6,807 nt of DNA from Bryobacterales bacterium (GTDB taxonomy: Bacteria; Acidobacteriota; Terriglobia; Bryobacterales; Bryobacteraceae). Below the pieces are notes generated by a model. It had not been told where the DNA came from and did no database searches. It saw nothing but the letters and a program-made list of their open reading frames with translations. Both the position numbers and the translations under genes were made by a program. The stretch lies in NCBI GenBank assembly GCA_025462985.1, contig JAOAPP010000500.1, positions 1 through 6,807 of the forward strand, given 5' to 3'. Positions 1-5,938 of the stretch are shown here, piece after piece (positions within the stretch are counted from its first letter, which is position 1; every line of letters starts with the position of its first letter).

Positions 1-1
1 A

Positions 2-118
2 GAGACAATGGAAATCGCGCCCCAATCCACCATCGGAAGACTGGTCGAGTCGGTCTCGGGGCGCTACGAAACCCTTCGGGACAAGCGACCGTCCATTCTG
101 TTTGCCAGGAACAGATAG
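2..118 (+). pseudogene. moaD: C-terminal half of MoaD (molybdopterin synthase sulfur carrier), interrupted by TAG; 5' end outside window
   Basis: The frame is open from base 2 to 115 and hits TAG at 116-118. Its 38 visible codons resemble the second half of MoaD, the ubiquitin-like small subunit that carries the thiocarboxylate sulfur used to make molybdopterin. The match continues past the stop in the same frame: codons 119-187 supply the MoaD end, with the typical DEVAFLPPVSGG at 152-187. There is therefore no frameshift. A single codon corresponding roughly to Thr in E. coli MoaD 'AVNQTL' is replaced by amber. The frame then continues without a break into MoaE, so the ancestral gene looks like a MoaD-MoaE fusion. 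Such fusions are known; mycobacterial MoaX is one and is cleaved after the Gly-Gly. One base change at 116 (to CAG, GAG or AAG) would restore the frame. It may be a real nonsense mutation, a sequencing or assembly error, or a gene split in two. The N-terminal half of MoaD lies outside the window. Confidence 0.7.
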
Positions 119-144
119 TTTGCCTCAGCCGATGTCGCGCTTAC

Positions 145-150
145 AGAGGA
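145..150 (+). promoter_or_regulatory. Possible ribosome binding site for GTG158
   Basis: AGAGGA lies 7 bases before GTG158. It could allow MoaE to be translated separately despite the amber codon at 116-118. It also encodes ordinary MoaD residues, so the match could be chance. Confidence 0.3.
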
Positions 151-157
151 CGACGAG

Positions 158-679
158 GTGGCATTTTTGCCGCCGGTGAGCGGCGGTACCGGCGGGCCGC
201 TGACAATTGAGGACACGGACGGACACTTTTTTGCGATCACACGAAAGGCCATCGACACGCTGCATCTCGTCGACAAGATGCAGCGACCCGACGATGGCGC
301 TGTGGTTGTATTTGAGGGCGTGGTTCGCAACAACACGAAGGGCCGGCGGACGGAGTATCTGGAATACGAATGCTACGAGCAGATGGCGCTTGAGCAGATG
401 GCGCGCATTGGGCGGCAGATCGCCGGCGAGTTTGCGATCGGGCGGCTTGGAATTGTTCATCGCCTGGGCCGGCTGGAGATCGGGGAAGCGAGCGTCGTGG
501 TGGTGACAACGGCTCCACATCGGGGCGCGGCCTTTGACGCAGCTCGGCAAGGAATCGATAGATTGAAGCGCGAAGTACCTATCTGGAAGAAGGAGTTCTT
601 CGCCGATGGCGCCGTCTGGGTGGATGGCGAATGGGATGAGCGACTTCGAGCGGGTTCGGTTGTCCAACATCCTTTGTAG
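158..679 (+). CDS. moaE: Molybdopterin synthase catalytic subunit MoaE, carrying the tail of MoaD at its N-terminus
   Basis: MoaE is the large subunit of molybdopterin synthase. It transfers sulfur from the MoaD thiocarboxylate to cyclic pyranopterin monophosphate in the cytoplasm. Numbering from GTG158 (173 residues), residues 1-10 are the MoaD C-terminal tail ending in Gly-Gly, and 22-165 form the MoaE domain. Recognisable landmarks are DGAVVVFEGVVRN (46-58, with Arg57), the HR pair at 101-102, APHR (119-122), and LKREVPIWKKE (136-146). The last contains Lys137 and Lys144, equivalent to the catalytic lysines 119 and 126 of E. coli MoaE. The domain is complete. I chose GTG158 because the frame is stopped at 116-118, no ATG lies between there and residue 41, and AGAGGA at 145-150 gives a plausible ribosome site. 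If the amber codon is an error, the true product is a longer MoaD-MoaE fusion. The end overlaps the next gene. Confidence 0.88.
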   Translation: MAFLPPVSGGTGGPLTIEDTDGHFFAITRKAIDTLHLVDKMQRPDDGAVVVFEGVVRNNTKGRRTEYLEYECYEQMALEQMARIGRQIAGEFAIGRLGIVHRLGRLEIGEASVVVVTTAPHRGAAFDAARQGIDRLKREVPIWKKEFFADGAVWVDGEWDERLRAGSVVQHPL

Positions 680-1592
680 GGTCATGCTGCTGTGCGCGCT
701 GCCGTTAGTGGCGGGTGCGCAGTTCAAGCCGGCAGATCCGGCCGCAGGCTCGGCCACGCCGCCCACATTCTCGGTCAAGGTCAATCTGGTTCGATTGCTG
801 GTTTCGGCCCACGATGCCACAGGCGCGCCGGTGACGACTCTCAATCAGGATGACTTCGAGGTTCGCGACTCGGGCGTGGAACAGAAGATTGCGGTGTTCG
901 AGCGCAAGACTTCCCTGCCCTTATCGGTGGCAGTGCTGATCGACACCAGCGGCAGCACACAAATCGATCTGCACTACGAAGTGGACTCTGTCCTGCGTTT
1001 CATTCCGATGCTTCTCAACGCAGGCAACTCGCAGGATGCGTTTTCCCTGTTCAGCTTCAATTGGCGCACCAGCATGGACCTGGATTTTACACGCAGCCTG
1101 AAGCGGGCGGAAAAGGCGCTGCGCGGATTGCATGGAGAGGGTGGGACGTCGCTGTACGACGCCATTTACTTAGCAAGCGACTCGCTTGCCGGGCGTGAAG
1201 GGCGGCATGTCATGGTGGTTGTCACCGACGGCGGCGACACCACCAGCTACAAGAAGTTCGGCGATGCACTCCAAGCGGCACAGCAGGCCGATGTGGTCCT
1301 ATACCCCATTGTTGTGGTACCGATTTCGAACGATGCGGGCCGGAATATCGGAGGAGAGCATGCGCTAGCCACTCTCGCTTCTTCAACCGGGGGACGGATC
1401 TTCTATCCCGAGGGATTCGAGCGGGTGGATGAGGCCCTGGCCGACATTCTGCAGGAGCTGCGGACGCAGTATCTGTTGGGCTTTTATCCTCAGGGAACGG
1501 CAGCGCAGCCCAAAAGCTATCATGCGGTCACCGTCAAGACGCGGGCCGAAAAAGCAAAACTCTCAACTCGCAGCGGCTATTACGAGCCATAA
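636..1592 (+). CDS. Secreted VWFA-related (Acidobacterial-type) domain protein
   Basis: This is a predicted exported protein of 318 residues with a von Willebrand factor A domain; its role is unknown. From ATG636, residues 1-29 look like a Sec signal peptide: a basic n-region, a hydrophobic LLCALPLVA core and a likely cut after AGA. Residues about 46-92 form a beta-rich N-terminal segment including the QDDFEVRDSG motif typical of the acidobacterial VWFA-related family. The VWA fold follows with a complete metal-ion-dependent adhesion site: DTSGS (Asp103, Ser105, Ser107), the Thr of GGTSLYDA (Thr171) and Asp198 of TDGGD. The C-terminus (LRTQYLLGFYP...RSGYYEP) is also typical of the family. No transmembrane helix follows the signal. 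The start is uncertain: ATG606 would overlap moaE by 74 bases and put extra residues before the signal, TTG660 is possible, and ATG684 would remove the basic n-region. ATG636 overlaps moaE by 44 bases. The family is widespread in Acidobacteria and mostly uncharacterised. Confidence 0.85.
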   Translation: MSDFERVRLSNILCRVMLLCALPLVAGAQFKPADPAAGSATPPTFSVKVNLVRLLVSAHDATGAPVTTLNQDDFEVRDSGVEQKIAVFERKTSLPLSVAVLIDTSGSTQIDLHYEVDSVLRFIPMLLNAGNSQDAFSLFSFNWRTSMDLDFTRSLKRAEKALRGLHGEGGTSLYDAIYLASDSLAGREGRHVMVVVTDGGDTTSYKKFGDALQAAQQADVVLYPIVVVPISNDAGRNIGGEHALATLASSTGGRIFYPEGFERVDEALADILQELRTQYLLGFYPQGTAAQPKSYHAVTVKTRAEKAKLSTRSGYYEP

Positions 1593-1626
1593 GCCGACTC
1601 GACGTATCGCTCACCTATCCTAAAGA

Positions 1627-1632
1627 CAGGGA
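1627..1632 (+). promoter_or_regulatory. Ribosome binding site for the inositol monophosphatase gene
   Basis: The purine-rich CAGGGA lies 3 bases before ATG1636, with its core AGGGA matching the Shine-Dalgarno consensus in part. It supports this start over later in-frame ATGs. Confidence 0.45.
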
Positions 1633-1635
1633 CGC

Positions 1636-2463
1636 ATGAGTAACTTCTTAGATGCCGCGATCGAGATCGCGCGAGAGGCGGGCGAGATTCTGCTCGCCCA
1701 TCGCGGCGTGAGCTTTGAATATAAAGGTGACCACGACCTTGTCACGGCGGCCGATCGCGCCAGTGAACAATTGATTCTCAAGCGCCTGCGGGAGAGGTTT
1801 CCGGAGCACGGAATCGTGGCCGAAGAGGGCGGACGGGCGGAGATGCAGGCGGAAATGCGGTGGTATGTGGACCCGCTGGACGGCACGACCAACTTTGCTC
1901 ATGGTTATCCGATGTGGAACGTGACACTGGGTCTGGCGAAAAAGGGCGAAGTGATTGCCGGCGTGGTTTACGATCCGCTCGGTGGCGAGCTGTTTGCCGC
2001 AGAACGCGGCGCTGGAGCGCGTCTGAACGGTGCACCGATCCATGTCAGCAAGGCTCCTTCACTGAAAGAATCGCTGGTCTCTACCGGGTTCCCGAACCAC
2101 CATCGGGAGCGGAACGTGAATATCCATTTCTACTACCAGCTTGCGATGCTTACTCACGGCGTTCGTCGGGGCGGTTCGGCGGCAATCGATCTGGCCTACA
2201 CGGCTTGCGGACGCCTGGACGGCTTTTGGGAGTTCGGTTTGAATCCGTGGGACATGGCCGCGGGGTCGCTGCTGGTGCAAGAGGCGGGAGGAAAGGTTTC
2301 CGGGATGCTCGGCGAGTCGTACTCGGTTCATGGGCCGCATGTTCTGGCCGACAACGGGCATATCCATTCGGAAGCCATTGAATTATTCAACGAGGTATTC
2401 GCCGGCAAATACCGCCAGCAGATGCCCGAGATTTCCGGGCAGGAAAGGATCGTCAATGGTTGA
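1636..2463 (+). CDS. Inositol monophosphatase family protein (SuhB-like)
   Basis: This is a Mg2+-dependent sugar-phosphate phosphatase of the IMPase/FIG superfamily. The typical activity is hydrolysis of myo-inositol-1-phosphate to inositol, but bacterial members also act on other sugar or nucleotide phosphates, so the substrate is open. The product is 275 residues, the usual length, and cytoplasmic with no signal peptide. The signatures are complete: VAEEGG (61-66, metal ligand Glu63), WYVDPLDGTTNF (76-87, metal ligands Asp79 and Asp82, catalytic Thr84), GGSAAIDLAY (179-188) and NPWDMAAG (203-210, metal ligand Asp206). Residue roles are assigned by analogy to human IMPA1. The last 15 or so residues extend past the conserved fold, and their codons contain the ribosome site of the next gene. 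The stop lies inside the next gene, so the two are likely transcribed together and translationally coupled. The gene starts 43 bases after the VWA protein. Confidence 0.92.
   Translation: MSNFLDAAIEIAREAGEILLAHRGVSFEYKGDHDLVTAADRASEQLILKRLRERFPEHGIVAEEGGRAEMQAEMRWYVDPLDGTTNFAHGYPMWNVTLGLAKKGEVIAGVVYDPLGGELFAAERGAGARLNGAPIHVSKAPSLKESLVSTGFPNHHRERNVNIHFYYQLAMLTHGVRRGGSAAIDLAYTACGRLDGFWEFGLNPWDMAAGSLLVQEAGGKVSGMLGESYSVHGPHVLADNGHIHSEAIELFNEVFAGKYRQQMPEISGQERIVNG
2441..2449 (+). promoter_or_regulatory. Ribosome binding site for the coproheme decarboxylase gene
   Basis: AGGAAAGGA lies 6 bases before ATG2456 and inside the 3' end of the upstream phosphatase gene. It decides the start: the frame is open upstream to 2330, but those 42 codons duplicate phosphatase sequence in another frame and have no family resemblance. 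Confidence 0.65.
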
Positions 2464-3292
2464 CATTCCGGCCGTTCCGTTAACACTGGAAGGTTCGGCG
2501 GTGCTTCACCAGATGTTCCGGATACGCCGGACTGCATGGCGGGCGCTCGATGCGGACAGTAAAGAGAGGATCCTGGAAGCTGCACTTCTCGCTCTCACAC
2601 GACTGGAGCATGGGGCGAAGGAGGGTCACCCGAACCAGACGGCGTTCTTTTCGCAGGTCGGCCACAAGGGCGATCTGATGGTGCTGCATTTCCGAGACAC
2701 CATCGAGGACCTGCACCGAGCCGAACTTGCGATCGCTCAGCTGGAGCTTTCCGATTACCTGGAGCCGACGCACTCCTACCTGTCGGCGGTCGAACTCGGG
2801 CTATATGAATCGTCGGCGAAGACTTATGGCGCGCTGGCCGAGAAGGGATTGGTTCCATATACGCCCGAGTGGAATGCCGGCACAGCGGAAGTGATCGCGC
2901 GTCAGAGCGCGGCGATGAGTCCGCGATTGTTTCCTGAAATTCCATCCTCCCAGTACCTGTGTTTTTACCCGATGGACCGCAAGCGCGGTGAAAACAAGAA
3001 TTGGTACGAGGTCTCGATGGCCGAACGCCAGCGCATGATGCATGAGCACGGGATGATCGGTCGCCGTTATGCAGACTGCGTGCGGCAGATCATCAGCGGT
3101 TCGATCGGGTTCGATGACTGGGAATGGGGTGTGGACCTGTTCGCCGATGACGCCAACGTGTTCAAGAAACTGATTTACGAGATGCGCTTCGACGAAGTAA
3201 GCGCCGTGTATGCGCTGTTCGGCAGCTTCTATATAGGGCTGCGCATTCCGGCGGCGGCGCTTCAGGAAATTCTGGTCGGGAACCTGCCCTGA
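2456..3292 (+). CDS. hemQ: Coproheme decarboxylase, chlorite-dismutase family (HemQ/ChdC)
   Basis: This enzyme catalyses the last step of the coproporphyrin-dependent heme pathway: H2O2-dependent oxidative decarboxylation of two propionates of coproheme to give heme b. From ATG2456 the product is 278 residues, some 30 longer than Firmicute homologues (about 250). The extra length is mainly near the N-terminus. Key residues align by eye with Geobacillus and Listeria ChdC: catalytic Tyr171 in FYPM, proximal heme ligand His198 in HEHGMIGRRYA, and distal Gln211 in QIISGSIGFDDWEWG. True chlorite dismutases carry a distal Arg instead of this Gln, so chlorite degradation is unlikely. The segment VDLFADD...YEMRFDEVSA (226-250) is strongly family-typical. 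The cytoplasmic product has no signal peptide. The gene overlaps the preceding phosphatase by 8 bases, suggesting translational coupling. No other heme genes are visible in the window. Confidence 0.93.
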   Translation: MVDIPAVPLTLEGSAVLHQMFRIRRTAWRALDADSKERILEAALLALTRLEHGAKEGHPNQTAFFSQVGHKGDLMVLHFRDTIEDLHRAELAIAQLELSDYLEPTHSYLSAVELGLYESSAKTYGALAEKGLVPYTPEWNAGTAEVIARQSAAMSPRLFPEIPSSQYLCFYPMDRKRGENKNWYEVSMAERQRMMHEHGMIGRRYADCVRQIISGSIGFDDWEWGVDLFADDANVFKKLIYEMRFDEVSAVYALFGSFYIGLRIPAAALQEILVGNLP

Positions 3293-3325
3293 TTTACACC
3301 CAAACCTAGCTTCGGTCTTCTAGAT

Positions 3326-3354
3326 TCAACATATTGGAATGGTACGCTTAGTAT
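3326..3354 (+). promoter_or_regulatory. Candidate promoter of the nucleoside-salvage cluster (leaderless type)
   Basis: TCAACA (3326-3331, 4 of 6 to TTGACA) is followed after 17 bases by TAGTAT (3349-3354, 4 of 6 to TATAAT). ATG3362 comes 7 bases after the -10, so transcription would begin at or next to the start codon. No Shine-Dalgarno precedes this ATG, which agrees with a leaderless message. An alternative is an extended -10, TGGTACGCT (3340-3348). Both are read by eye from short motifs. Confidence 0.4.
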
Positions 3355-3361
3355 TCGAAAA

Positions 3362-4666
3362 ATGCGCACAGTTGACTTAATTCACCGTAAGAGGGATGGC
3401 GAAGAGCTCTCGCCGGAAGAAGTGCACTTCCTGGTGGACGGCTATACCCGCGGTGAAATCCCCGATTATCAAACCTCGGCTTTCCTGATGGCCGTCTTCT
3501 ATTCAGGCATGAGCGATCGCGAAGTGAGTGCTCTGACGCAGTCCTTCATTGCGTCGGGCACCACTCTGGACCTATCTTCCATTCCCGGTGTGAAGGTGGA
3601 TAAGCACTCCACCGGCGGAGTTGGCGATAAGACCAGCCTAATTTCGGCGCCATTGGCAGCGGCGGCGGGCGTGGTTGTGCCGATGATTTCGGGGCGTGCG
3701 CTTGGGCACACCGGCGGGACGCTCGACAAGCTCGAATCTATTCCGGGATTCCGAACCGACCTCTCGCTGGACGAGTTTCGGGAACAGCTGGCGAAGCACA
3801 ATCTGGCTTTTATCGGCCAAACGGCCGAGGTCGCACCAGCCGACGGCAGGTTTTACGCGCTGCGCGACGTGACGGCGACGGTGGAGTCCATTCCGCTGAT
3901 TGCATCTTCCATCATGGCGAAGAAGATCGCTGTGGGACTTGATGCGGTGGTGCTGGATGTAAAGGTTGGCGCGGGTGCATTCATGAAGAAGCAGGTCGAT
4001 GCCCGCCGCCTGGCGCAGATGATGGTCGGAATTGGCCGGCGCATGGACAAGCGGGTTCAGGCACTGATCACGGATATGAACCAGCCGCTTGGCTACGCGG
4101 TTGGAAATGCGCTCGAGATCATGGAAGTGTCGCAGACGCTGCAAAACGCGGGGCCGGCCGATCTGACACGGCTCTCTCTTGAACTGGCAGCCCGCATGAT
4201 CTTCCTCGGGAAGATTACGAAGACTCTGGACGAAGCGCGTGAGATGGCGCAAGCCCGACTGCTCGATGGTTCCGGGTATCGGAAGTTCAAGGAAGTGATC
4301 ACCGCTCAGGGTGGCAACGCGCAGGTGCTCGATCGGTTTGAGCTGCTGCCCAACGCTACCGGAGCTCAGGAGATCACGACGGCTCGCGGAGGCTACGTTA
4401 GCGGCATTGACGCTGAACTGATTGGCCAGGCCTCCTCGATGATCGGCGCCGGTCGCGGCGCCAAGGAAGATTCCATCGACCCGGCAGTCGGTGTCATCCT
4501 CGAGGTAAAGGTCGGTCAAAAAATCGAAGCGGGCAGCATCCTGTGCCGGCTCTACTACACGAACGGCGATCAGCTCGAAGGGGCAGCCGAGCTGGTGGAA
4601 GACGCTTTCCGGATCTCACAGCATCCGGTGGACGAGCGTGACCTCATTCTCGAAGTCGTGAGCTGA
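3362..4666 (+). CDS. pdp: Pyrimidine-nucleoside phosphorylase / thymidine phosphorylase
   Basis: This enzyme cleaves thymidine, deoxyuridine or uridine with phosphate to give the free base and (deoxy)ribose-1-phosphate; it is cytoplasmic and dimeric in this family. The product is 434 residues, essentially the length of Bacillus Pdp (433), and lines up with it from end to end. Visible motifs are the phosphate-binding KHSTGGVGDKTSL (81-93) and the family signature SGRALGHTGGTLDKLE (110-125). Pyrimidine contacts lie in YALRDVTATVESIPLIASS, with Arg168, Ser183 and Lys187 equivalent to E. coli Arg171, Ser186 and Lys190. The C-terminal alpha/beta domain ends with GAGRGAKEDSIDPAVG. By resemblance it is closer to the broad-specificity Pdp than to DeoA, but specificity cannot be settled by reading. 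ATG3362 matches the family N-terminus (VDLIHRKRDG) and has no Shine-Dalgarno. It is the first gene of a salvage cluster, with the transporter starting 7-10 bases after its stop. Confidence 0.95.
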   Translation: MRTVDLIHRKRDGEELSPEEVHFLVDGYTRGEIPDYQTSAFLMAVFYSGMSDREVSALTQSFIASGTTLDLSSIPGVKVDKHSTGGVGDKTSLISAPLAAAAGVVVPMISGRALGHTGGTLDKLESIPGFRTDLSLDEFREQLAKHNLAFIGQTAEVAPADGRFYALRDVTATVESIPLIASSIMAKKIAVGLDAVVLDVKVGAGAFMKKQVDARRLAQMMVGIGRRMDKRVQALITDMNQPLGYAVGNALEIMEVSQTLQNAGPADLTRLSLELAARMIFLGKITKTLDEAREMAQARLLDGSGYRKFKEVITAQGGNAQVLDRFELLPNATGAQEITTARGGYVSGIDAELIGQASSMIGAGRGAKEDSIDPAVGVILEVKVGQKIEAGSILCRLYYTNGDQLEGAAELVEDAFRISQHPVDERDLILEVVS

Positions 4667-4676
4667 TCCGGCATTG

Positions 4677-5897
4677 ATGGCCAGATTCGACGGACTGGTT
4701 GGCCTGGTCGCCATCGTAGCGAGTGCATACCTTTTTTCCACAAATCGCCGCGCCATTCAGAAGCGCGTGGTGGTTTGGGGCATTGTTCTTCAATTCTCCT
4801 TCGCCATCCTGGTCCTGAAGACAGGGTTCGGGAAGCTTTTCTATGCCCTGAGCCAGGCAGTGAACCAGCTGCTGAACTACAGCAGCGCGGGCTCGGCATT
4901 TGTGTTCGGCGACAAGCTCGGAATCCGAAACGGTGAGTTCGGAACGATTGTGGCATTTCACGTTCTGCCGATCGTTATCTTCATCTCTTCGCTGTTCGCA
5001 ATTCTCTATTATCTGGGTGTAATGCAGTTGTTTGTGAAGATGATGGCGATCATCATGCAGCGTTTCATGGGGACGAGCGGGGCGGAGTCCACTTGCGTCG
5101 CGGCCAGTATTGTCATGGGCCAGACGGAGGCCCCACTTACGATTCGGCCGTTTCTCGAAAAGCTGACCAACTCCGAGCTGTTCACCATCATGACGAGCGG
5201 CATGGCTCACGTTTCAGGTGCGGTGATGGCGGCGTATGTGGCGATTGCAGGAGTTTCGATTGCACATCTGTTGACGGCTGTGATTATGACTGCGCCGGCG
5301 ACGCTGATGCTCGCCAAAATGTTCTACCCCGAGCAGGAGAGCCCGGTGACTGCGGGCACCTTGAGTGTGGAGATCGAGCGGCCGGGCGTGAATCTGATCG
5401 ACGCAGCCGCTCGCGGCGCGGGCGACGGGTTGCAACTGGCGCTGAATATCGCCGGGATGCTGATCGCATTTCTTGCGCTGGTGGCTATGGTCAATGGCGG
5501 GTTTGCGTGGGTGCACTCCATAGCTTCGTGGTTCCCCGCTTCGCTGCAGCAGACGCTGGCGATCCTGTTCGCGCCCGTGGCCTGGATGCTTGGTGTGGAC
5601 TGGAAGGACTGCGCGACGGTTGGAAATCTGCTTGGCACCCGGATGGTATTGAACGAGTTTGTGGCGTTCGTAGACCTCGGCAAGGTGAAGCCGATGCTTG
5701 ACCAGCGATCATTTGTGATCGCCACGTTTGCTCTTTGCGGGTTCGCGAATCTCAGCTCGATAGCAATTCAGATCGGCGGCATTGGCGCGCTGGCGCCGTC
5801 GCGGAAATCCGACTTGGCGCGACTGGGGTTGAAGGCGATGCTGGTGGGAACGCTCGCTAATTTCATGTCGGCATGCATCGCCGGCATCCTGCTTTAG
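4677..5897 (+). CDS. nupC: Concentrative nucleoside transporter, CNT/NupC family
   Basis: This is an inner-membrane symporter importing nucleosides with a cation. The product is 406 residues, the usual bacterial CNT length. The N-terminal, gate and core segments are all present, with hydrophobic helices near 5-21, 32-48, 90-112, 176-212, 254-274, 290-306, 345-370 and 383-405. Substrate-site motifs match Vibrio cholerae CNT by eye: GQTEAPL (148-154, Gln149 and Glu151, hairpin 1), NEFVAF (326-331, Glu327, hairpin 2) and GFANLSS (355-361, Asn358 and Ser361). The residue four before the GQTEAPL glycine is Ser144, whereas I recall Asn149 of the V. cholerae sodium site there, so the coupling ion (Na+ or H+) is uncertain. 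TTG4674, one codon earlier, is an alternative start. No clear Shine-Dalgarno is seen, and the short gap after pdp suggests coupled translation. Its position between two nucleoside phosphorylases supports nucleoside import. Confidence 0.94.
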   Translation: MARFDGLVGLVAIVASAYLFSTNRRAIQKRVVVWGIVLQFSFAILVLKTGFGKLFYALSQAVNQLLNYSSAGSAFVFGDKLGIRNGEFGTIVAFHVLPIVIFISSLFAILYYLGVMQLFVKMMAIIMQRFMGTSGAESTCVAASIVMGQTEAPLTIRPFLEKLTNSELFTIMTSGMAHVSGAVMAAYVAIAGVSIAHLLTAVIMTAPATLMLAKMFYPEQESPVTAGTLSVEIERPGVNLIDAAARGAGDGLQLALNIAGMLIAFLALVAMVNGGFAWVHSIASWFPASLQQTLAILFAPVAWMLGVDWKDCATVGNLLGTRMVLNEFVAFVDLGKVKPMLDQRSFVIATFALCGFANLSSIAIQIGGIGALAPSRKSDLARLGLKAMLVGTLANFMSACIAGILL

Positions 5898-5909
5898 AAC
5901 TGAACGCTG

Positions 5910-5938
5910 TAGACGCAAACCATTTAGACTCAAACCAT
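5910..5938 (+). repeat. 15-base-period tandem repeat, two copies, spanning the pnp start
   Basis: TAGACGCAAACCAT (5910-5923) recurs as TAGACTCAAACCAT (5925-5938) with 13 of 14 bases identical and one base between. A third, poor copy (about 8 of 14) may begin at 5895 in the nupC stop codon. The second copy supplies both the candidate -10 box and the first two bases of the pnp ATG. Confidence 0.75.
5925..5930 (+). promoter_or_regulatory. Candidate -10 box of a leaderless pnp transcript
   Basis: TAGACT matches the TANNNT form of a -10 element and sits 6 bases before ATG5937, so transcription could start at the A of ATG. There is no Shine-Dalgarno in the 39-base gap. The -35 is weak: the best candidate is TGAACG at 5901-5906, 3 of 6, spacer 18. 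The gene may instead rely on readthrough from the nupC message. Confidence 0.3.

Noticed and set aside
116..118. TAG read as pyrrolysine or another recoded amino acid
   Set aside because: No pyrrolysine genes or recoding element are visible, the position is variable in MoaD, and other genes here end in TAG normally (moaE, nupC).
125..844. 239-codon - strand frame across moaE and the VWA gene start
   Set aside because: It spans two convincing + strand genes, has low-complexity content rich in Arg and His, and no recognisable motif.
1616..1621. TATCCT as a -10 box for the phosphatase gene
   Set aside because: No acceptable -35 at 16-18 bases upstream, and the gene has its own ribosome site downstream, so the hexamer is likely chance.
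2330..2455. Longer hemQ beginning at 2330
   Set aside because: The 42 extra codons overlap the phosphatase gene in another frame and have no HemQ resemblance, whereas ATG2456 has a strong ribosome site.
3293..3361. Terminator after hemQ
   Set aside because: Only a 4-base CTAG/CTAG pairing and a 3-base GGG/CCC pairing near the stop are present, with no GC-rich stem and no T run.
3638..4519. Long open frame of 293 codons on the - strand inside pdp
   Set aside because: It is antisense to a fully conserved enzyme, its translation resembles no family I know, and long antisense frames are common in GC-rich genes.
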